Assembly (NCBI GenBank): GCA_937950565.1
Contig: CALFCS010000004.1
Location: 1-5,794, forward strand
DNA from: an uncultured Lachnospiraceae bacterium
Lineage (GTDB): Bacteria; Bacillota; Clostridia; Lachnospirales; Lachnospiraceae
Length of the DNA: 5,794 nucleotides
Direction: 5' to 3'
Position numbers and translations under genes: made by a program. Under the pieces are notes generated by a model. That model saw nothing but the letters and a program-made list of their open reading frames with translations, did not search any database and was not told where the DNA came from. Positions 1-5,078 of the stretch are shown here, in pieces (position 1 is the first letter of the stretch; each line of letters starts with the position of its first letter).

Positions 1-271
1 CAGTTGTAGTACCGTCACCAGCCACATCATTTGTCTTAGATGCAACTTCCTTGATTAACTGTGCTCCCATATTCTCAAATGCATCTTCCAGTTCGATTTC
101 CTTTGCAATTGTAACACCATCATTTGTAATAAGCGGTGCTCCAAAGGATTTATCAAGCACAACATTACGTCCTTTCGGTCCAAGTGTCACCCTTACTGTA
201 TCTGCCAGCTGATTTACTCCTGATTCCAGTGCGGCTCTCGCCTCAGCACCATATTTAATTTCTTTTGCCAT
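1..271 (-). CDS. groEL: 60 kDa chaperonin GroEL, N-terminal part (runs off the left edge)
   Basis: GroEL is the double-ring ATP-driven chaperonin of the cytoplasm, which encloses unfolded proteins under a GroES lid. Only the first 90 codons are present; the gene continues beyond base 1. The translation starts MAKEIKYGAEARAALESG and contains the family's nearly invariant equatorial-domain stretches: TLGPKGRNVVLDKSFGAP at about residues 33-50, ITNDGVTIAKEIELED, and the ATP-binding GDGTTT motif at residues 85-90, whose Asp contacts the nucleotide-bound metal. The ATG at 269-271 is preceded by a clear GGAGG (282-286 on the complement). The gene lies 42 bases after groES with no promoter or terminator visible between them, so it is the second gene of a bicistronic groESL operon controlled by the promoter and CIRCE element upstream of groES. 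Identity is essentially certain; the truncation is only the window edge. Confidence 0.98.
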   Translation of the reverse strand, partial: MAKEIKYGAEARAALESGVNQLADTVRVTLGPKGRNVVLDKSFGAPLITNDGVTIAKEIELEDAFENMGAQLIKEVASKTNDVAGDGTTT

Positions 272-313
272 AATTCATACGCCTCCTGAATTCTATATTT
301 ACTGATTTCACTT

Positions 314-598
314 TTACTCAACAATCGCAAGTATATCATCCTGTTTTACAATGATATATTCTTCATCCTCAATCTCAACGGTAGTTCCGGCATATTTTGA
401 ATAAATCACCTGCTGCCCTGCCGTTATATTCATCTTGACTTCTTTTCCATCAACCGTTCCACCTGGGCCGACTGCAACAACTTCTGCCTGCTGTGGTTTT
501 TCTTTTGACTGTCCCGGAATGACAATTCCTGACTTTGTAGTTTCTTCAGCTACTAACTGCTTTAATACAACTCTGTCTCCCAATGGTACTAATTTCAT
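314..598 (-). CDS. groES: 10 kDa co-chaperonin GroES
   Basis: GroES forms the heptameric lid that binds GroEL and closes the folding chamber. The product is 94 residues, the usual length. It opens MKLVPLGDRVVLKQ, the typical first strand. Residues about 17-35 (AEETTKSGIVIPGQSKEKP) are the mobile loop, with the hydrophobic IVIP segment that docks on the GroEL apical domain. VAVGPGG at about 41-47 includes the roof hairpin, and the C-terminus ends in the standard YIIVKQDDILAIVE. The ATG at 596-598 is chosen over an in-frame TTG at 646. The ATG has an ideal AAAGGAGGA ribosome binding site, whereas the TTG would add 16 non-homologous residues and lies inside the CIRCE operator. The gene is first in groESL, 42 bases ahead of groEL. 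Regulation is expected through HrcA binding to the CIRCE at 634-660. No HrcA gene lies in the window. Confidence 0.98.
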   Translation of the reverse strand: MKLVPLGDRVVLKQLVAEETTKSGIVIPGQSKEKPQQAEVVAVGPGGTVDGKEVKMNITAGQQVIYSKYAGTTVEIEDEEYIIVKQDDILAIVE

Positions 599-605
599 AT
601 TATGG

Positions 606-614
606 TCCTCCTTT
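606..614 (-). promoter_or_regulatory. Ribosome binding site of groES
   Basis: On the complement this reads AAAGGAGGA, close to a full anti-16S match, seven bases ahead of the ATG at 598. It fixes the start of groES at the short form and rules out the upstream TTG at 646. Confidence 0.9.
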
Positions 615-633
615 AATTGATATCTATGTTTTG

Positions 634-660
634 TTAGCACTCGCAAAAAGAGAGTGCTAA
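634..660 (-). promoter_or_regulatory. CIRCE heat-shock operator (HrcA binding site)
   Basis: The sequence is TTAGCACTC, nine spacer bases (643-651), then GAGTGCTAA. Both arms match the CIRCE consensus exactly, with the canonical 9-base spacer. CIRCE is the established binding site of the HrcA repressor, which controls groESL and dnaK operons in many Gram-positive bacteria. It starts about 8 bases after the predicted transcription start of groES, so bound repressor would block initiation. The element would also form a stem-loop at the 5' end of the groES mRNA. Its promoter-proximal arm (652-660) also takes part in a second, mutually exclusive hairpin with 679-688. Confidence 0.97.
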
Positions 661-693
661 AAACTTCTAGATATAAAATAGCACTCTCCCTTT
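645..693 (-). terminator. Probable intrinsic terminator of the upstream operon, overlapping the groES promoter and CIRCE
   Basis: In RNA read from the upstream genes, GAGAGUGCUA (688 to 679) pairs perfectly over 10 bases with UAGCACUCUC (659 to 650) across a 19-base loop. The stem can be lengthened by two G-U and three A-U pairs (693-689 with 649-645). The second arm runs straight into UUUUU (649 to 645). This is the layout of a Rho-independent terminator, placed about 22-25 bases after the stop of the 101-residue gene, where one would be expected. Weak points are the long loop, the middling GC content of the stem and a U tract of only five before GCG. A transcript starting at the groES promoter (about 668) begins inside the loop and lacks the first arm, so it should not be terminated. 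The function is inferred; the pairing is seen directly. Confidence 0.65.
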
Positions 694-703
694 ATTTTGT
701 CAA
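675..703 (-). promoter_or_regulatory. Sigma-A type promoter of groESL
   Basis: On the complement there is a perfect -35 box TTGACA (703 to 698), a 17-base spacer (697 to 681) and a -10 box TATTTT (680 to 675, 4 of 6 consensus bases). The predicted transcription start is near 668, just ahead of the CIRCE operator, which is the normal arrangement for HrcA-controlled genes. The -35 box begins 11 bases after the stop codon of the preceding small gene. The spacer is unusual because it holds GAGAGTGCTA (688 to 679 on the complement), a copy of a CIRCE half-site that can pair with the CIRCE arm downstream. Confidence 0.85.
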
Positions 704-714
704 CACACTTTTCT

Positions 715-1020
715 TTACTTTAGATTATTTTTATAAAATCCATTTTCTACCCGGAATACAATCACCTTTCCCATTTTACTCCAGTAGCGCTCCCTTATCG
801 TACCACTGCATACGGCTCTGCCATCCTTTGTATCAATCGTACATTCATATACCCCGTCAAGAGAATATGCCGGAAGCTCTGTCTTTCCTGATAATAAGTA
901 TATGTATTCTTCCTCTGAATTATACCGGATTACTTTACATGGATGTACAACCTCGTCAAACGTTCCGTCTTTTCGTATCATTTTTATCATTTGGAGTCTG
1001 ACAGCACAATCTTCAAACAT
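715..1020 (-). CDS. Small protein of unknown function, downstream of codY
   Basis: I do not recognise this 101-residue product. It has no signal peptide or membrane segment and looks like a soluble, strand-rich cytoplasmic protein. A basic N-terminal stretch (MIKMIRKDG, about 11-19) is followed by alternating hydrophobic segments (EYIYLL at 38-43, LDGVYECTID at 54-63, GTIRERYW at 73-80, GKVIVFRVENGFYK at 84-97). Cysteines are at 5, 28, 60 and 71, with no evident metal-binding spacing. The pattern of short strands with an Arg-Glu-Arg turn faintly suggests a small beta-barrel such as PilZ, but the diagnostic RxxxR and D/NxSxxG motifs are absent, so I do not assign it. The reading frame is convincing: a strong AAAGGAGA site lies ahead of the ATG at 1018-1020, the gene is only 27 bases after codY, and a terminator-like hairpin follows. 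It is probably co-transcribed with codY as the last gene of that unit. Confidence 0.85.
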   Translation of the reverse strand: MFEDCAVRLQMIKMIRKDGTFDEVVHPCKVIRYNSEEEYIYLLSGKTELPAYSLDGVYECTIDTKDGRAVCSGTIRERYWSKMGKVIVFRVENGFYKNNLK

Positions 1021-1047
1021 GACCGTTCTCCTTTACCTGTAAACCCA

Positions 1048-1833
1048 TTATTTCTTTCTGCGGTCTGCTTTTATACGCTCGAGTTCTTCCAGCATATATT
1101 CATTCACTACTTTGATATACGTTCCCTTCATTCCGGAAGAACGTGATTCAATGACTCCGGCGCTTTCAAACTTACGCAGCGCATTTACAATAACCGAGCG
1201 GGTAATTCCAACACGGTCCGCAATCTTACTTGCAACCAGAATTCCTTCTGTGCCGTCTAACTCTTCAAAAATATGAATAATTGCTTCCATTTCCGAGTAA
1301 GACAACGTATTGATTGCAGAACGGACAACCTGCTCTCTTCTGTTTTCTTCTGCATTTTCCTCATTCACGGAACGAAGCATCTCAAGGCTGACAACCGTTG
1401 TCCCATACTCACTCAGAATGATGTCGTCAATCTCATATTCCTGCTCTTTCTGGTAGATGAATACGGTTCCAAGACGTTCACCCGCGATATCAACCGGAAT
1501 GATGATTGCATGATAACCTTTCACATTGCTGTCGGTAAATCCTAATGTCTGTAAATTTACATTCTCCTTCGTAGACAAAATGCTAAGAAGTCTTTCATTT
1601 AACATGACATCAATATACTTTCCAACTTCGCTGTCTAAAAGCTCCTCAATATATGGAACCTGTTCACTTTTGCTTGTTCCTAATACTTTTCCTTTTTTAC
1701 TTATTACCAGCACATTTGAATTCAAAATTTCTGTAAGCACTTCACAGATATCATCGAATAAAACTTTATTCGAATTATTGTTATGCAGTAACTTATTTAT
1801 CTTCCTGGTTTTATCTAATAATTGCACGCTCAT
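1048..1833 (-). CDS. codY: GTP-sensing global transcriptional regulator CodY
   Basis: CodY is a DNA-binding regulator that senses GTP and, in most Firmicutes, branched-chain amino acids, and represses nutrient-scavenging genes during rich growth. The product has 261 residues (Bacillus subtilis: 259). The N-terminal GAF domain starts SVQLLDKTRKINKLL. VISKKGKVLG at 43-52 matches the Bacillus VVSRRGKLLG loop reported to contact GTP, and GERLGT at 118-123 is also conserved. A linker helix (about 150-175) leads to the winged-helix domain, where TLSYSEMEAI and the recognition region SKIADRVGITRSVIVNALR (about 202-220) are almost identical to Bacillus. The GAF ligand region at 53-100 is divergent: it has no Arg between 52 and 80 and no Phe-Pro pair. 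The ATG at 1831-1833 is chosen because GGAGG lies seven bases upstream and homology begins there; an in-frame TTG at 1887 is rejected. The gene follows topA by 66 bases. Confidence 0.97.
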   Translation of the reverse strand: MSVQLLDKTRKINKLLHNNNSNKVLFDDICEVLTEILNSNVLVISKKGKVLGTSKSEQVPYIEELLDSEVGKYIDVMLNERLLSILSTKENVNLQTLGFTDSNVKGYHAIIIPVDIAGERLGTVFIYQKEQEYEIDDIILSEYGTTVVSLEMLRSVNEENAEENRREQVVRSAINTLSYSEMEAIIHIFEELDGTEGILVASKIADRVGITRSVIVNALRKFESAGVIESRSSGMKGTYIKVVNEYMLEELERIKADRRKK

Positions 1834-1840
1834 TGCTAAT

Positions 1841-1845
1841 CCTCC
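1841..1845 (-). promoter_or_regulatory. Ribosome binding site of codY
   Basis: GGAGG on the complement, seven bases ahead of the ATG at 1833. It decides the codY start; the longer in-frame TTG form at 1887 has no such site and would overlap the predicted promoter. Confidence 0.85.
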
Positions 1846-1850
1846 ATTCT

Positions 1851-1887
1851 TTGAATGTATATTATCATACAATTCTATAACATTCAA
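1851..1887. repeat. 8-base perfect inverted repeat around the codY promoter
   Basis: TTGAATGT at 1851-1858 and its exact complement ACATTCAA at 1880-1887 are separated by 21 bases. The distal arm coincides with the putative codY -35 box and the proximal arm with the predicted transcription start, so the repeat brackets the promoter. It is AT-rich and has no U tract after it on the transcribed strand, so it does not look like a terminator. A role as an operator is possible but unproven. Confidence 0.5.
1859..1887 (-). promoter_or_regulatory. Possible promoter of codY
   Basis: On the complement, TTGAAT (1887 to 1882, 4 of 6 with the -35 consensus) is followed after 17 bases by TAATAT (1864 to 1859, 4 of 6 with the -10 consensus). 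A start near 1852 would leave a short leader containing the GGAGG site. An alternative -10 is TATGAT slightly upstream, but its -35 partner is poor. The region is very AT-rich, so chance matches are likely. The topA-codY gap has no convincing terminator, so codY may also be reached by read-through. Confidence 0.4.
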
Positions 1888-1899
1888 TGAATTTCCAAA

Positions 1900-3969
1900 T
1901 TATTTTTTATTATTTTCTGTATATCCACACTGTTCATTTCCACAAAGCAGTTTATTTCCCTTTTCGACCATATAACTTCCACATTTCGGACATTTTTTCT
2001 CAGATGGCTTCTGCCATGACATAAACTCACATTCCGGATTGTTCTCACATCCGTAATACCTTCTGCCCTTCTTTGTTTTTCTGATTACAATCTCTTTTCC
2101 ACACTCCGGACACTTTACCCCAATCTTTTCCAGATATGGCTTTGTATTCCGACACTCTGGGAATCCGGGACAAGCAAGGAATTTTCCGTGCGGTCCGTAT
2201 TTAATCACCATATTGCGCCCACACAAATCACAAACCTCATCTGTCACTTCATCTTCAATCTTAACATTTTCCAATTCTTCCTGTGCCTGTGCTACCGCCT
2301 CGTCAAGGTCCGGGTAAAAATTCTCAATAATCGTCTTCCATTTTACCTTACCTTCTGCCACTCCATCCAGAAGGCTTTCCATATTTGCCGTAAAATTCAC
2401 ATCGACAATACTTGGAAAAGACTGCCTCATAATATGATTGACAACTTCTCCGAGTTCCGTCATATAAATATTTTTATTTTCCTTTGCCACATATCTTCTT
2501 GCAATAATTGTAGAGATTGTGGGCGCGTACGTACTTGGGCGCCCAATCCCCAATTCTTCCAGTGTCCGGACAAGGGAAGCTTCTGTATAATGTGCCGGTG
2601 GCTGGGTAAAATGCTGTTTCGCATCGAACGCTTCTTTTGTAAGCTTTTCTCCCTTTTCCAGACTCTTCAGCATCACACCGCCTTCTTCTTTCTCTTCTCC
2701 TGCCTCCGTATAAATCATACGGAATCCTTCAAATGCAACTTTAGATGCGGCTGCTGTGAATATATATTTTCCCGCCTGTATATGCACAGAGGTTGTCTCG
2801 TATTTCGCAGGACGCATCCGGCTTGCGACAAATCTTTTCCAGATGAGCTGATACAGCCGGAACTGATCTCTCGTAAGAGAATCCTTAAGACTTGCTGGCG
2901 TGCGGTTCACATCTGTCGGACGTATTGCTTCATGTGCATCCTGAATCTTGACAGATGACGACTTCTTGGCACCTTCTGACGAGGCATATTCCCTGCCATA
3001 CTGTGCGCCGATAAAAGCCCGGACATTTGCTTCTGCTTCATCAGATACGCGGGTAGAATCCGTACGAAGATAGGTGATAACACCAATCGTACCCCTTCCC
3101 TTAATATCAATCCCTTCATATAACTGCTGTGCAATGCGCATCGTTTTTGCTGTAGCAAAGTTCAGAGCCTTCGATGCCTCCTGCTGAAGTGTACTTGTTG
3201 TAAATGCCGCGGGCGCTTTCTTGAACCGCTCACCCTTCTTTACATCACTTACCACATATTCTGCTTCTTTCAGCTCTTCCATAATCTGATCTGCTTCTTC
3301 TTTGGAATGGACCGCCATTTTCTTTTTTTCCGTTCCATAGAATCTGGCACATAAAAGCTTCCTCTCACCTGCCGCCTTCAGATTCACATCCAGGCTCCAG
3401 TACTCTTCCGGAATAAACGCATTGATCTCATCCTCCCGGTCTGCGATAATGCGAAGCGCCACTGACTGCACACGTCCCGCGCTTAATCCCCTTTTCACCT
3501 TTGCCCACAGAAGCGGACTGATTCGATAGCCTACCACACGGTCCAGGATACGGCGCGCCTGTTGTGCATCCACCAGATCCATATCAATCTCTCTTGCATT
3601 TTTCAAAGATTCCTTCACTGCATTTTTTGTAATTTCATTAAAACTGATCCGGTACACCTTCTTCCCTTCGAGCTTAAGCGCCTGGCTCAAATGCCATGAG
3701 ATTGCTTCTCCTTCGCGGTCCGGGTCAGTTGCAAGATATATTTTATCCGCATGTTTTACTTCTTTCCGCAAATTTGCAAGAACCTCGCCCTTTCCCCGAA
3801 TTGTAATATACTTCGGCTCATAATCGTGTTCCACGTCAATGCCTAGCTGACTCTTTGGCAAGTCCCTCACATGACCGTTCGACGCTGCAACAACATAATT
3901 ACTTCCCAAAAACTTTTTAATTGTCTTGACCTTCGCAGGTGACTCCACAATTACCAGGTAACGTGCCAT
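1900..3969 (-). CDS. topA: DNA topoisomerase I (type IA, omega protein)
   Basis: TopA relaxes negative supercoils by cutting one DNA strand through a 5'-phosphotyrosine link and passing the other strand. The product has 689 residues, close to the roughly 690 of the Bacillus enzyme. The TOPRIM domain begins LVIVESPAKVKTI with the catalytic Glu9, and ATDPDREGEAI at 80-90 supplies the metal-binding Asp82, Asp84 and Glu86. GLSAGRVQSVALR (161-173) belongs to the core. GVITYLRTDSTRVS (296-309) carries the nucleophile Tyr300 with Arg302 beside it, and DAHEAIRPT and GIGRPSTYAPT are further core motifs. The C-terminus has three four-cysteine zinc ribbons: Cys580/583/600/606, Cys620/623/641/647 and Cys660/663/676/681. 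All expected catalytic residues are present. The start lies 4 bases after the dprA stop, with its ribosome binding site inside the last dprA codons, so the two are very probably translationally coupled. Confidence 0.99.
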   Translation of the reverse strand: MARYLVIVESPAKVKTIKKFLGSNYVVAASNGHVRDLPKSQLGIDVEHDYEPKYITIRGKGEVLANLRKEVKHADKIYLATDPDREGEAISWHLSQALKLEGKKVYRISFNEITKNAVKESLKNAREIDMDLVDAQQARRILDRVVGYRISPLLWAKVKRGLSAGRVQSVALRIIADREDEINAFIPEEYWSLDVNLKAAGERKLLCARFYGTEKKKMAVHSKEEADQIMEELKEAEYVVSDVKKGERFKKAPAAFTTSTLQQEASKALNFATAKTMRIAQQLYEGIDIKGRGTIGVITYLRTDSTRVSDEAEANVRAFIGAQYGREYASSEGAKKSSSVKIQDAHEAIRPTDVNRTPASLKDSLTRDQFRLYQLIWKRFVASRMRPAKYETTSVHIQAGKYIFTAAASKVAFEGFRMIYTEAGEEKEEGGVMLKSLEKGEKLTKEAFDAKQHFTQPPAHYTEASLVRTLEELGIGRPSTYAPTISTIIARRYVAKENKNIYMTELGEVVNHIMRQSFPSIVDVNFTANMESLLDGVAEGKVKWKTIIENFYPDLDEAVAQAQEELENVKIEDEVTDEVCDLCGRNMVIKYGPHGKFLACPGFPECRNTKPYLEKIGVKCPECGKEIVIRKTKKGRRYYGCENNPECEFMSWQKPSEKKCPKCGSYMVEKGNKLLCGNEQCGYTENNKK
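1911..1925. promoter_or_regulatory. Weak candidate CodY box upstream of codY
   Basis: On the complement this 15-mer matches the published CodY motif AATTTTCWGAAAATT at 11 of 15 positions, with an exact CAGAAAAT core. It lies in the last codons of topA, about 24 bases before the putative codY -35 box, and could allow autoregulation. In DNA this AT-rich, matches at this level arise by chance, so the call is tentative. Confidence 0.25.
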
Positions 3970-3973
3970 TTAA

Positions 3974-5053
3974 TTATTTCCTCACTTTTATATAATAATT
4001 CTTTGATACTTCTTTGATAAGTCCCTTTATTTCCAGAGAGGTAAGCGCCTGAAAAAGCTGTCCCGGCGAAAGCCTTGTCTCTTCCAGAAGCGCACCGGCC
4101 CCTTTGGGAAATAAATCAAGGCAACTATACACCAATTCTGCACAAGTTTCAAGCACTTTTTTATTTTCGTCAGGTTCTTCACACAACTTGGTAATTTGGA
4201 TATTCAATTCTTCCAGAAGCTCCCGGGGAGTCAAAAGAATCCCTGCGCCCTGACGGATCAGCCGATGGCATCCCAGACTCAGCGGACTGTCTGCCGGTCC
4301 CGGAAGCGCATAAATATCCTTTCCCTGCTCCAGTCCAAAATCAACTGTTATCAGCGAGCCACTCCGTTCTTTTGCCTCCATGACAAGTATGATATCTGAA
4401 AGCGCGCTGATAATCCGGTTTCTCCTTGGAAAATATCCAGCAAGCGGCGGTTCTCCCGGGCACTGCTCAGAAATAATCCCGCCGGATTTCTGAATGTCCA
4501 TATACAAACCAATATGCCCTCTGGGATAACAGACATCTACTCCACATCCCAGCACTGCATACGTCTCTCCGCCTCCATTCAAGGCTCCCCTCTGCCCTGC
4601 ACCGTCAATTCCTTTCGCCATGCCGCTGATAATCTGCACCCCGGCCTGTGCAAGCACCCTTCCATATTCCAACGCCATTGCTTCCCCATAATGCGTACAG
4701 CGTCTCGCACCTACAATCGCCGCAGAAAACCCACTCCCCGGAGTTCTGCCCTTTACATAAACCGCATACGGAAAATCAGGAATCCTCTTCAGTTTTTCGG
4801 GATAATCTCTGTCAAAATAAGGAATAAAACGAATGCTTTTTTCTTCCAGTTTTTGATACTGCTCCTTTATTTTTTTGTTTTTCTGCGCATTACAGATCAC
4901 CTCCACATCCCCATCCTTTAAAAAATCATATGACTTAAGCCTTATTTCTTCTATATAATATATATCCTTCGCCGTCCCACATGCTTCCCGGAGTTTCTTT
5001 TTCTTTTGATCCGACAAGGGCTTTAATGCCGCAAACCAATATTCATATACCAT
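3974..5053 (-). CDS. dprA: DNA-processing protein DprA (Smf)
   Basis: DprA binds incoming single-stranded DNA and loads RecA on it during natural transformation; homologues are widespread even in bacteria not known to be competent. The product has 359 residues. An N-terminal helical region (about 1-75) precedes the Rossmann-like DprA core: AAIVGARRCTHYG at 111-123, IISGMAKGIDGAGQRGAL at 141-158, AVLGCGVDVCYP at 166-177, FPRRNRIISALSD at 208-220, ERSGSLITVDFGLEQGKDIYALPG at 229-252 (given as the family's Ser-Gly-Ser-Leu-Ile-Thr segment through Pro-Gly) and the CHRLIRQGA segment at 262-270. A C-terminal winged-helix domain follows (about 300-359). No key motif is missing, so the gene looks intact. 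The ATG at 5051-5053 has AAAGGAAG seven bases upstream. It lies 25 bases after the comM-like gene and 4 bases before topA, in one apparent operon. Confidence 0.98.
   Translation of the reverse strand: MVYEYWFAALKPLSDQKKKKLREACGTAKDIYYIEEIRLKSYDFLKDGDVEVICNAQKNKKIKEQYQKLEEKSIRFIPYFDRDYPEKLKRIPDFPYAVYVKGRTPGSGFSAAIVGARRCTHYGEAMALEYGRVLAQAGVQIISGMAKGIDGAGQRGALNGGGETYAVLGCGVDVCYPRGHIGLYMDIQKSGGIISEQCPGEPPLAGYFPRRNRIISALSDIILVMEAKERSGSLITVDFGLEQGKDIYALPGPADSPLSLGCHRLIRQGAGILLTPRELLEELNIQITKLCEEPDENKKVLETCAELVYSCLDLFPKGAGALLEETRLSPGQLFQALTSLEIKGLIKEVSKNYYIKVRK
3977..3984 (-). promoter_or_regulatory. Ribosome binding site of topA, inside the end of dprA
   Basis: On the complement the final dprA codons (gtg agg aaa taa) supply TGAGGAAA. 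The GAGG core is about ten bases before the topA ATG at 3969, slightly longer spacing than ideal. No other site is available, which points to re-initiation by ribosomes finishing dprA. Confidence 0.6.
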
Positions 5054-5078
5054 AAAGTGCTTCCTTTCTGCTGTTTTT

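Noticed and set aside
599..646. Extended groES start at the TTG at 646
   Set aside because: It would add 16 residues not found in GroES, and it lies within the CIRCE operator. The ATG at 598 has an ideal ribosome binding site.
654..1001. 115-codon plus-strand frame opposite the small gene
   Set aside because: It could be mistaken for a membrane protein, but it starts inside the CIRCE operator and is the complement of a frame with a much better ribosome binding site and operon position.
1834..1887. Extended codY start at the TTG at 1887
   Set aside because: The 18 extra residues are absent from known CodY proteins and the TTG coincides with the putative -35 box; GGAGG supports the ATG at 1833.
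1834..1899. Terminator between topA and codY
   Set aside because: The only inverted repeat there is AT-rich with a 21-base loop and is not followed by a U tract on the transcribed strand.
1526..1975. 149-codon plus-strand frame opposite codY and the end of topA
   Set aside because: It is antisense to codY and to the topA C-terminus. Its composition (Ser, Phe, Leu, Asn rich) is what the complement of an AT-rich gene gives. No ribosome binding site or family resemblance.
2188..2958. 256-codon open frame on the plus strand opposite topA
   Set aside because: It lies wholly antisense to a clearly conserved gene, has no convincing ribosome binding site, and its translation is rich in Cys, His, Phe and Arg with no domain pattern. 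It is a shadow frame.
2907..3158. 83-codon minus-strand frame inside topA
   Set aside because: It overlaps topA in another frame, across the segment containing the catalytic Tyr and conserved core motifs. There is no sign of a frameshift or nested gene.
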